Source of the DNA: Planctomycetota bacterium
GTDB lineage: Bacteria; Planctomycetota; Phycisphaerae; Phycisphaerales; Phycisphaeraceae
Direction of reading: 5' to 3'
DNA: 64,000 nucleotides
NCBI GenBank assembly: GCA_021413865.1
Contig: JAIOPN010000005.1
Coordinates: forward strand, 1 to 64,000
In this document: in pieces, positions 24,916 to 32,501 of the stretch
Numbering within the stretch: position 1 is the stretch's first letter
Layout: the number at the start of each line of letters is the position of its first letter
The notes under the pieces: model-generated
Databases searched by the model: none
The model's input: only the letters and a program-made list of their open reading frames with translations
What the model was told of the DNA's origin: nothing
Translations under genes and position numbers: made by a program

Positions 24916-26019
24916 TTACTTCGGAGGCTTGCCCGCGGGTTGCTCAAACTTCTCCGTCTCCCCGCCGGTGTAGGTCACGTTCTCCACGGAAAACTTGAGC
25001 ACGGCGGTTCCGTCGTTGAGACGCTTCATCACCTCGTCCTCGAGTATCCACTGGTCGGCTACCGCGGCCGAGGCGCCGGGGATCAGACGGCGCTTGAAGG
25101 TCACCTGCGCCTCGTCGATGTGTTTCCTGGCGGGGTTGAAGAACTCGATGTGGCCGACGAACGAATCGATGCCGCGCCCGCTGACGTTCGTGAGCTTGAA
25201 CGTGAGCTTGTCGCCGAAGAGGACGCTCCTGGAGCCGACGTATTCCACGTTGATCAGGCGCTGGCTGGGGTCCTTGGGGGTCGGAGGCGGGGGTGGTGGC
25301 GGCGGTGTGGGCTCGGGCGTGACTTCTTCGGCAGGCGGGGTCTGCGCCGGGGCAACGGGTTCGGGCTGCATCTCCGGGGTCGGCGTTTCGTGCGGCGGGG
25401 GCTCATGCGGCGTCACATCAGGCGGCGGGGCCTGGGCGTGTGCCGTGCTCGAGGGAGCCTCGTACGGCGGGGCCGGGCTCTCGTGGTGTTCTTCTTGCTT
25501 ACGCTCGACGGACTCTCGGGCGGTCTTGATCACGTGGGCGATCGACCCCTGCACGTAGAACGTGAGGGCAAGGCCCAGGGCGGCGAGCACCAGCCCCGCC
25601 AGATTCAGGCCGATGCCCGCGCCGCGCTGCGAGAGCGCGAGAAACACGCCTATGACGCCGCAGACGATCGCGATGGTTACGAAGATGTAGCCGATGCCGC
25701 CGATGTGCGGGACCCAGCCCGTGAGGAGCGAGAGGGAGGCGAGCACCATCGCGACAAAACCCAGGGCGGTCTGCCCGCGTGAAACCGGGGCGGCCGGTGC
25801 CGGGGCGTTGACCTTCGCACCCGCGGGGGGTACGTGGCTCGCGATGGTCAGCAGCGCCTCCGAGACGTCGGGGATTTCTTCCGCATCGGTGCTTTCTTTT
25901 TCCCGCACGCCCGGCACCTTGAAGGGTGTGCCGCACTTGGGGCACTTGCCCCTGCGGCCGGCGTGCCGGTCGTCCATCTGGATCAGTTCGTCACAGAAGT
26001 GACATTCAAAGGAGATCAT
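24916..26019 (-). CDS. Zinc-ribbon membrane protein with proline-rich linker
   Basis: A 367-residue protein. The N-terminus is a zinc ribbon (Cys6, Cys9, Cys26, Cys29: FECHFCD ... GKCPKCGTPFKVP). Three membrane helices follow (about 85-165), then a Pro/Glu-rich low-complexity linker (about 190-250, including a run of nine prolines), and a C-terminal beta-rich domain (about 260-350). The ribbon-plus-helices layout recurs in planctomycete proteins of unknown function. The helices would put the proline linker and C-terminal domain outside the cytoplasm if the ribbon is inside. The ATG at 26019 follows GAGGA closely; a GTG one codon earlier is possible. No partner gene is evident. Confidence 0.8.
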   Translation of the reverse strand: MISFECHFCDELIQMDDRHAGRRGKCPKCGTPFKVPGVREKESTDAEEIPDVSEALLTIASHVPPAGAKVNAPAPAAPVSRGQTALGFVAMVLASLSLLTGWVPHIGGIGYIFVTIAIVCGVIGVFLALSQRGAGIGLNLAGLVLAALGLALTFYVQGSIAHVIKTARESVERKQEEHHESPAPPYEAPSSTAHAQAPPPDVTPHEPPPHETPTPEMQPEPVAPAQTPPAEEVTPEPTPPPPPPPPTPKDPSQRLINVEYVGSRSVLFGDKLTFKLTNVSGRGIDSFVGHIEFFNPARKHIDEAQVTFKRRLIPGASAAVADQWILEDEVMKRLNDGTAVLKFSVENVTYTGGETEKFEQPAGKPPK

Positions 26020-26386
26020 CACGTCCTCGTGGTAGGGTACACGCCATGATCGTACCTCCCGAAATCCCGGCGTTCATGGCGACCGATCATAGAGAAATCC
26101 AGACCCCTGACACTACACAACACCTCGACCTCAGGATCGCGATAATATTTGTCGCATGGAGCTTCTAATCGCCCCACGATCATCCCCATGGTCAGACGCA
26201 CCCGGCGGTATGAAGTTCACTTGTCTTTGGCGAGATTCGTTGGATGTCCGCTCGGCGCGAGGGAGTTCTGGTATCATTAGGGGGCGAAATCAGACGGGAA
26301 ATATTGGCTCAAGACCACAGTGAACGGCCAAGTCTGCGCGGTGTCGGTGCCTGCCGGTCTAATCCATCCAACGCGGCAGGAAGTAC
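26020..26386. other. Intergenic region, lower GC
   Basis: A 367-bp divergent gap with visibly lower GC than the flanking DNA on its left side. No gene, tRNA or repeat is recognised. A TATCAT at 26271-26276 could be a -10 box for the hydrolase gene but has no good -35. Confidence 0.4.
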
Positions 26387-27616
26387 ATGCCAGCAAGTAG
26401 AGCCAGCCGGCCCCAAAAACTCCGAAAGCTCTTGGTCTGGAAATTACTCTTGTCCGCGGGGGGGCTCCTCGCAGGCTTATTTTTGAGCGAACTTGGACTG
26501 CGGCTTCTGGTCTGCAAGAACGCCTCGTCGTGGAAGCCGCTGTTGGCCGTTACCGTCACTGCAAACAACATCGAACGGCCCGATTCGATAAGAAATCACG
26601 CTTTGCGGGAGAGCGTGCACTTCGTCGCGACCGGCCATCCGCCGGGGATAGAGTTCTGCAACTACGGTGAAATAAGCCCCCAGGGGATGAACGACAGCTT
26701 GATTCCCACGACAAAGCCGCCCGGGGAATACCGCATCCTCGTCCTGGGCGATTCATTTGTCGAAGCCCGGCAAGTGAGACGTGAAGAAAATTTCTGCAAA
26801 TTGCTTGAACGGCAACTCGCGACATCGCAACGTCGCGCGGTTCGCGTCATCAACGCCGGCGTTTCCTCATATTCCCCGCTGTTGTGCTTTCTTTACTTCA
26901 GTCGTGATCTTGTCAAATACCAGCCGGACCTGGTCGTGCTGGCCTTTTTTTCGAATGACGTTTTCGATGACATGCGTTACACGCTGGCGGCGACATTTGG
27001 CCCAGATGGCGTGCCGACGGCCGTGCAAGCGGGCGTGCCGTGGATTAACGTCGATCGGGGTCATGCGACCGAACAGGGACTTAGGGACCAACAAGCGCTG
27101 CGAATGAGCCTGGACATGGAGGATTCATGGATGAGCCGGCACTTTTACGTGGCGGCACTCGCCAGGCACTTCCTCGCCGTCCGACGCATGAAAAACCGAT
27201 TCGACCAACTCCCTCACAACGATGAGTTCTTTATCCTTGAAAACGACCCGGACCTGGCCGAGTTACAACGAGTAGGATGGCAGCTAAGCCAGCGCTATGT
27301 TGGATTGCTCAAATCGGCGTGCGACAAAGCGCAAGCCCGGTTCGTTCTAACGAGCGTCCCGATTGCTTCACAGATCACCGGGGGCAGTTCCTACGACCAC
27401 TTTTTCTTCCGCGACAAACCCAGCGATGCCGACCACGTCAATGTTCGACGAATCGCGCAGGAGCTTGGCACACCCTATGTAGACCTCGTAACACCCTTGA
27501 AAAACGCCGGGAGCGGCCTCTATTTTCCAAGCGACGGCCATTGGACCCCCAAAGGGCATCGCGTTGCGGCAGATGCGATGCAGCAAACAATCGCTCCCAT
27601 AATGACTGGCCGGTGA
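26387..27616 (+). CDS. SGNH/GDSL-family hydrolase
   Basis: A 409-residue protein with an N-terminal membrane anchor (about residues 17-42) and an SGNH hydrolase domain. Block I is ILVLGDSFVEA with nucleophile Ser123, block II Gly lies in VINAGVSSYSP, block III is FFSNDVFDD with the conserved Asn-Asp, and block V is SDGHWTPKGH with the catalytic Asp and His near residue 388. Such proteins are esterases or O-acyl-transferases; membrane-anchored forms often modify exported polysaccharide. GC is clearly lower than in surrounding genes, which may reflect transfer. The ribosome-binding site AGGAAG is close to the ATG. Substrate unknown. Confidence 0.85.
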   Translation: MPASRASRPQKLRKLLVWKLLLSAGGLLAGLFLSELGLRLLVCKNASSWKPLLAVTVTANNIERPDSIRNHALRESVHFVATGHPPGIEFCNYGEISPQGMNDSLIPTTKPPGEYRILVLGDSFVEARQVRREENFCKLLERQLATSQRRAVRVINAGVSSYSPLLCFLYFSRDLVKYQPDLVVLAFFSNDVFDDMRYTLAATFGPDGVPTAVQAGVPWINVDRGHATEQGLRDQQALRMSLDMEDSWMSRHFYVAALARHFLAVRRMKNRFDQLPHNDEFFILENDPDLAELQRVGWQLSQRYVGLLKSACDKAQARFVLTSVPIASQITGGSSYDHFFFRDKPSDADHVNVRRIAQELGTPYVDLVTPLKNAGSGLYFPSDGHWTPKGHRVAADAMQQTIAPIMTGR

Positions 27617-27788
27617 GTCTGCCATCGAAATGCACGGCTGCGGATGCTGAACTTTCCCACAGCAATGTTGCCTGCTTGTAGCGATCTGCAAAACCGGCGG
27701 AGGGCTTGCGGTCCACGAGCGCGTTCAGCGGCGGTTGAAGCACACCGTTCGACGCGCAGGCTGCGGCCGAGCGTGGCACAATGACCGC

Positions 27789-29477
27789 ATGCCAAGCACG
27801 AACAAATGGGACGGGCTGCCCTACTACGACCGGCCGCTGGGCGAGGGGACAGGCGTTGATCCCCGGCCGGTGGTAATGCTGACGGATTTCTCAAAATGCA
27901 CGCCGGCGGAGGCGATCGGTACGGGCGGAGCGCTCGGGAAGTGGTCGGTGATCGACTACCGGACGGAGAGATTTTGCGGACGGCTGCTGCACGCCCCGCG
28001 GAATGCGCCGGCGCCGGACGTAACGCTGCCGTTGAACGTCACGGGCTGGCATGCGGTGTACGTCTGGTTGATGGGCGGGGACGTGGATACGGAGAAACAG
28101 TTCCCCGCGGATTTCGACAGTGTCTATTCGCAATCACCCGGGCCCGCGCTCGCGCTGACGGGGGACGGGAAGTTCTCGGGGATGTTCCGGACGCTCTCGC
28201 ACGACCGGATGATGTGGCCGGGGCTGGAGGCCTGTTTCTGGCGGTACGCGGACCTGACGGGCAAGTCGATGACGGTTCGCCACCAGGGCGGGACGGTTTA
28301 TCTGGGGGCGGTGCAACTGGTGCCGCTGTCGCCGGCGGAGGTGGAGGCGGTGGAGCGCGACCGGGCGGATAAGTCCAACCGCCGGCTGATCCTTAAAGGA
28401 GACATGTACTCGACGCGCGAGATCGAGATGCGCGTGGAGCATTACCGCCACCAGGACGTGGCGGCGTGGATCGCGGGGTGCGAGGAGAGCGCGGACCTGT
28501 TCGCCGCGGGCGGGTCGGTGAAGCTGAAGGCGTTCCGCGAGGCGTGCGAGGCGATCGACGCGGAGTGTTACGTCTGCGATCGGCCGAGCCTCTGGAGCCT
28601 GCACGTGCATTGGCCCGATGCGCGGTCGCGGTGGTTTGAGCAACACCCGGAGTTCCACTGCAAGGACCGTGATGGCACGGACACCCACCAGTGCAGCTAC
28701 GCCATTCCGCAGGTGCAGGAGTACATGCTCGAACGGTTGCGTGCGGCGGCGCGGGTCGGCATCGATGGCTTTGGGTATTTCTTCAACCGCGATCCGGGGC
28801 TTGTGCTCTTTGAGCCGGTGGCGATGGAGGGGTTTGAAAAGAAGCACGGCGTCGATCCGCTCACGCTCGACGACCGGGACGAAAGGCTGCTCGCGTGGCG
28901 TGCGGAGATCATCACCGGTTTCATGCGGCAAGTGCGGGCGGCGATGGACGAGTTCCGCACACCGGGCGGTGGGCGGCTCAAGAGTGTGATGACGGTGCTG
29001 GGCGACCCGGCGGCGAACAAGTTCTTCAGCTTTGATGTGGAGACGTGGGTGCGCGAGGGATTGGTGGACGTGCTGCTGGTGTACCCGTGGGCGGACTACC
29101 CGGACCGCTGGCTCGCGCAGGGGTTCGTGGAGCCGGACGTGAAATACTTCACGGCGCTGGCGAAGGGGACGAACTGCAAGGTCTATCCGATGTGGCTGGC
29201 GGGCATCTGGCGGACGCACTGGACGCCCGAGCACGTGCGGATGAACGAGTATTTCACGAAGGCGATGCGCGACTACGCAGACGGCGCGGACGGTCTCTCG
29301 GCGTGGGACGAGGTGGGTCTGGACACCGCTTTCCGCGCCGATCGCTGGCTAAGACTTGGTCATAGGGAACGGCTGGCGGAGTGGGCGAAACACGACTTCC
29401 CGCTGCCGCCGAAGGTGCGGTTCACGAGCCTGGGGGGTGTGACGCCGGATCGGTACCCGGTCGGATCGGGCGGGTAA
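27789..29477 (+). CDS. Putative glycoside hydrolase-like protein, unknown specificity
   Basis: A 562-residue cytoplasmic-looking protein without signal peptide. The first 190 residues look beta-rich (a carbohydrate-binding-like GWHAVYVWLMGG strand and a TVYLGAVQLVPL strand). Residues about 200-530 look like a TIM barrel: IDGFGYFFNRDPGL, VDVLLVYPWADYPDRW and GLSAWDEVGLDTAF carry acidic residues at strand ends, as in glycoside hydrolases. It resembles uncharacterised planctomycete proteins grouped near GHL10-like hydrolases, but I cannot name a family. The ATG at 27789 is chosen; the frame is open to 27735. It lies 137 bp upstream of the SecA-like gene on the same strand. Confidence 0.7.
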   Translation: MPSTNKWDGLPYYDRPLGEGTGVDPRPVVMLTDFSKCTPAEAIGTGGALGKWSVIDYRTERFCGRLLHAPRNAPAPDVTLPLNVTGWHAVYVWLMGGDVDTEKQFPADFDSVYSQSPGPALALTGDGKFSGMFRTLSHDRMMWPGLEACFWRYADLTGKSMTVRHQGGTVYLGAVQLVPLSPAEVEAVERDRADKSNRRLILKGDMYSTREIEMRVEHYRHQDVAAWIAGCEESADLFAAGGSVKLKAFREACEAIDAECYVCDRPSLWSLHVHWPDARSRWFEQHPEFHCKDRDGTDTHQCSYAIPQVQEYMLERLRAAARVGIDGFGYFFNRDPGLVLFEPVAMEGFEKKHGVDPLTLDDRDERLLAWRAEIITGFMRQVRAAMDEFRTPGGGRLKSVMTVLGDPAANKFFSFDVETWVREGLVDVLLVYPWADYPDRWLAQGFVEPDVKYFTALAKGTNCKVYPMWLAGIWRTHWTPEHVRMNEYFTKAMRDYADGADGLSAWDEVGLDTAFRADRWLRLGHRERLAEWAKHDFPLPPKVRFTSLGGVTPDRYPVGSGG

Positions 29478-29614
29478 GCACAATGAGGCCTCTTTAGGGT
29501 CGGCAGACCCCGACGACTCGCGGACTCGTCATCGGGCTTGGAGGCGGAGGCGGCATACTATTGGAGGCCGGGGGTGAAGCTGCGTCGATATGATCTGGGC
29601 CGGGTCCTCAACCA

Positions 29615-31603
29615 ATGTCACGCGTATCTCCTATCCAATCAGACCTCTCGCTCTGGAGCACGCTGCGGACGCGGCGTCGGCGGGTGGACCCGTTGATGGG
29701 GATGGACGCGATGGCCGGGCGGTGGCTGTCGCGGCTCAAGCACTCGAAGATCGGCCTCAAGCACCTGCGGCGTGACGCGGAGGCTGTGGTGGCGATGACC
29801 CCGCAATGGCACGCGCTGAGCGACGAGGCGCTGGACGCAAAGGTGCTGGAGCTGCGCGAAATCTTCGCCCGGCGGACGCACGCCAACGAGCACATCCGCG
29901 ACGCCGCGGCTGCGGTGCGTGAGATCGCCAGGCGCGAGACCGGCGAAGAGCCTTACATGGTCCAGGTGATGGGCGCGCTGGGGCTGTTCCACGGGCAGAT
30001 CGTGGAGATGGTGACCGGCGAGGGCAAGACGCTGACGGCGGCCCTGGCGGCGACGCTGCTGGGCTGGCTGCGCCGGCCGGTGCACGTCATCACGGTGAAC
30101 GATTATCTCGCCCAGCGTGACGCGGACGGGCGATCGCCGATCTTCCGCCGCGCGGGGCTGCGTGCCGGCGCGGTGATCAACGACACCGCCGAGCAGGACC
30201 GGGCGGCGATCTACCGCTTGCCGATCGTTTACATCACGCAGAAGGAGCTGGTCGCGGACTGGCTGCGGGATCAACTCAAGCTGGGGCGGATCATGGACCC
30301 GGTTTCGACGCGCTGGCTGATGGAGGGGCGGTCCGCGTCGCGGTCACAGGCGGGCGTTCTGGTGCCGGGCCTGTTCGCCGCGGTGGTTGACGAGGCCGAC
30401 GCCGTGCTGATCGACGAGGCGGTGACGCCGCTGATCATCGCCCAGCCGCGCGAGGAAGACGCACAGTCGGCGATGTACACCCGGGCCCGCGACTTGGCGG
30501 CGGACCTGAAGGAGAAGGAGCATTTCGTCGTTGATTTGCAGCGGAAGCAGGTGCAGCTCACCAACGAGGGGCGGGAGAAGCTGCTTTCCATGCTGCGGCC
30601 CGATGAGCACGAGATATGGCACGCCGCGCGTCGCCGCGAGGAACTCGTCGCGCAGGCGCTGTCGGCGTTGCACTGCTACTTCAACCGGCAGCACTACCAG
30701 ATCGTCGAAGAGAAGATCGTCATCGTGGATGAATACACGGGGCGGTTCATGCAGGACCGGCAGTGGCAGCACGGCCTGCACCAGGCGGTCGAGGCCAAGC
30801 ACAGCCTGGAGATCACAGCCGACCGCGACACGCTGGCGAGCCTGAGCTTCCAGAGGTTCTTCAAGCTGTATCCCCACCTTTGCGGGATGACCGGCACCGC
30901 CGCCGACGCCAAGCCGGAGATCGAGACGACCTACGGCCTGCCGGTGCGCATCATCCCGACCAACCGCCCGATCCGCCGCACGCGCTACCCCGATCTGATC
31001 TTCGCCACCTCGCGGCGGCGTTGGGAGGCGGTGCTGGAGGAGATTGAAACGATGCACAAGCTGGGCCGGCCCGTGCTGGTGGGCACGCGGTCGGTGGAGG
31101 CGTCGGAGTTGCTCTCATGGCTGCTGACCGAGCGGGGTCTCAAGCACCAGGTGCTCAACGCGATCCACCATAAGATCGAGGCGCAGATCATCGCCGAGGC
31201 GGGCCATGCCGGCGCGATCACGGTGGCGACCAACATGGCCGGCCGCGGCACGGACATCAAGCTGGGCGAAGGCGTGGCGGAAAACGGCGGGCTGCACGTG
31301 ATCCTCACCGAGCGTCACTCCGCGCGGCGGGTGGACCGGCAGTTGTTCGGCCGTGCCGGGCGACAGGGCGACCCGGGCTCGGCACGGGTGATCATCTCGC
31401 TCGAAGACGACCTGGTCATTAAGTATGCCCCGTGGCTCGCCGCGACGCTGCGCCGGCGGTTCAAGGGCAGAACCACCCCCCTTCCGTTATGGACACGCAG
31501 GGTGTTCGACTACGCCCAGGGGGGCGCCCAGAACCAGGCATTCCGGAGCCGGGCCATGGTCCTGCGGCACGACGAGGAACTGGACCGCGCCCTGCCGCGA
31601 TAG
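29615..31603 (+). CDS. Truncated SecA-family translocation ATPase
   Basis: A 662-residue SecA paralogue. The motor is complete: MVTGEGKTLTAAL (Walker A, 132-144), VNDYLAQRDADG (161-172), VVDEADAVLIDEAVTPLI (Walker B, 257-274), ATNMAGRGTDIKLGEGV and the arginine-finger QLFGRAGRQGDPGSARVIISLEDD. The preprotein cross-linking region is recognisable from IVIVDEYTGRFMQDRQW and GLHQAVEAKH. It stops about 85 residues after the arginine finger, so most of the helical scaffold, the helical wing and the zinc-binding C-terminus of housekeeping SecA (about 850-950 residues) are absent. This is a SecA2-like accessory form. It lies upstream of a DUF3467 gene and the giant surface-protein gene. Confidence 0.92.
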   Translation: MSRVSPIQSDLSLWSTLRTRRRRVDPLMGMDAMAGRWLSRLKHSKIGLKHLRRDAEAVVAMTPQWHALSDEALDAKVLELREIFARRTHANEHIRDAAAAVREIARRETGEEPYMVQVMGALGLFHGQIVEMVTGEGKTLTAALAATLLGWLRRPVHVITVNDYLAQRDADGRSPIFRRAGLRAGAVINDTAEQDRAAIYRLPIVYITQKELVADWLRDQLKLGRIMDPVSTRWLMEGRSASRSQAGVLVPGLFAAVVDEADAVLIDEAVTPLIIAQPREEDAQSAMYTRARDLAADLKEKEHFVVDLQRKQVQLTNEGREKLLSMLRPDEHEIWHAARRREELVAQALSALHCYFNRQHYQIVEEKIVIVDEYTGRFMQDRQWQHGLHQAVEAKHSLEITADRDTLASLSFQRFFKLYPHLCGMTGTAADAKPEIETTYGLPVRIIPTNRPIRRTRYPDLIFATSRRRWEAVLEEIETMHKLGRPVLVGTRSVEASELLSWLLTERGLKHQVLNAIHHKIEAQIIAEAGHAGAITVATNMAGRGTDIKLGEGVAENGGLHVILTERHSARRVDRQLFGRAGRQGDPGSARVIISLEDDLVIKYAPWLAATLRRRFKGRTTPLPLWTRRVFDYAQGGAQNQAFRSRAMVLRHDEELDRALPR

Positions 31604-31920
31604 CCCTCGATAAGGACATGTTCCGGGCCAAACAGCGGCGACGGTGGGTCGGCGGGCGGTGGTTTTGTCTCTTGCTCGCATTTCGGTGGTGCGTGACGGA
31701 CGGGATGGGGTGGGGTCGCGCGGTTGGGGCAAGATTGAGAAACTCTGTTGGTTGGGAGGGTTGCAAAGCCTGTAACCTGTTGTAAACTTCGTCACGCACC
31801 CCGCCCCCCACGTGCTTACGCGGGGGTCTTATGGGGCCAAACCGGGGCTAACCGGGGGCGACTCGGGGGCGAAGCCGACGGCTCCCGCCGGACCCCAAGC
31901 TTTTATAAAGGGCTAGGAAC
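31604..31920. other. Intergenic region before the DUF3467 gene
   Basis: A 317-bp gap. It contains TTGCAA (31761-31766) and TAAACT (31783-31788) separated by 16 bp, a possible promoter, and a CCCCC/CGGGGG foldback near 31801-31830. No open frame with a ribosome-binding site is seen. Confidence 0.4.
31761..31788 (+). promoter_or_regulatory. Candidate promoter for DUF3467/giant-protein genes
   Basis: TTGCAA and TAAACT with a 16-bp spacer, facing the downstream genes. It matches the consensus only partly and is offered as a possibility. Confidence 0.25.
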
Positions 31921-32280
31921 GTGGAACAGCAGAACGCCGGGTCTCAGTCCATCGAAACCATCAGCGCCTCAGCGGACCAGCAGCAACAGCAGTTTCAACT
32001 CACCATCGACGACGCCACCACGCCCGTGACCTACAGCACGACGGTGCGTGTGTGGGGTTCGGCGGAAGAGATCAACCTCGATTTCGCCGGCCCGCTCCGC
32101 CCGACGGGCCCGAGCGCCGGGCGGCTTAAGATCGACCAGCGTCTGATCCTCAACCCTTGGGCCGCCAAGCGCCTGGCGCTGGCGTTGAACCAGGCCGTGG
32201 CGCGGTATGAGCAGGCCTACGGCGTGCTGGAACTCGACGCCCGCAAACGGATGATCAACCCGCCCAGCGGCAATCGCTGA
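31921..32280 (+). CDS. DUF3467 family protein
   Basis: A 119-residue soluble protein. The pattern EEINLDFAGPLRP, then IDQRLILNPWAAKRLALALNQAVARYEQAYGVLELDARKRM matches DUF3467: a LDF strand, a conserved basic I/V-D-Q-R-L/I-V/I-L/M-N-P segment and a helix ending in Y/FG. The first 25 residues are Gln/Ser-rich. DUF3467 proteins are small and of unknown function. The start is a GTG at 31921 right after AGGAAC, because the frame has a stop at 31906 and no upstream alternative. It lies between the SecA-like gene and the giant gene, 221 bp before the latter. Confidence 0.85.
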   Translation: MEQQNAGSQSIETISASADQQQQQFQLTIDDATTPVTYSTTVRVWGSAEEINLDFAGPLRPTGPSAGRLKIDQRLILNPWAAKRLALALNQAVARYEQAYGVLELDARKRMINPPSGNR

Positions 32281-32501
32281 AGCGGTGAAAATCGGGCCGC
32301 GACGCGGCGCGTGGGGATATGGCGCAGCGGAACGGCCGGGACCGGTGAACGTCACCGGCGATATCGTGAGGGGGAGAGGACGAGGCGGCGGAGGGTGGCC
32401 GCGGACGCATGGTGCTGTATCCCGCAATAGCCCGCAAGACAGGTGAAGGTCCGCCGGGTGCGACCCGGTCGGTGTGATAGTCTGACGAAGGGAGCCATCT
32501 A
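32281..32501. other. Structured leader upstream of the giant gene
   Basis: A 221-bp gap with two perfect hairpins: CCGGTGA/TCACCGG with an ACG loop (32342-32358) and CCGGGT/ACCCGG with a GCG loop (32454-32468). The second lies about 33 bp ahead of the giant gene's start codon. No known riboswitch class was recognised. Confidence 0.4.

Noticed and set aside
32454-32480. Riboswitch or ribozyme upstream of the giant gene
   Set aside because: The hairpin and GACGAAGG-like string were compared with cobalamin, c-di-GMP, guanidine and hammerhead patterns; the core elements of each are missing.
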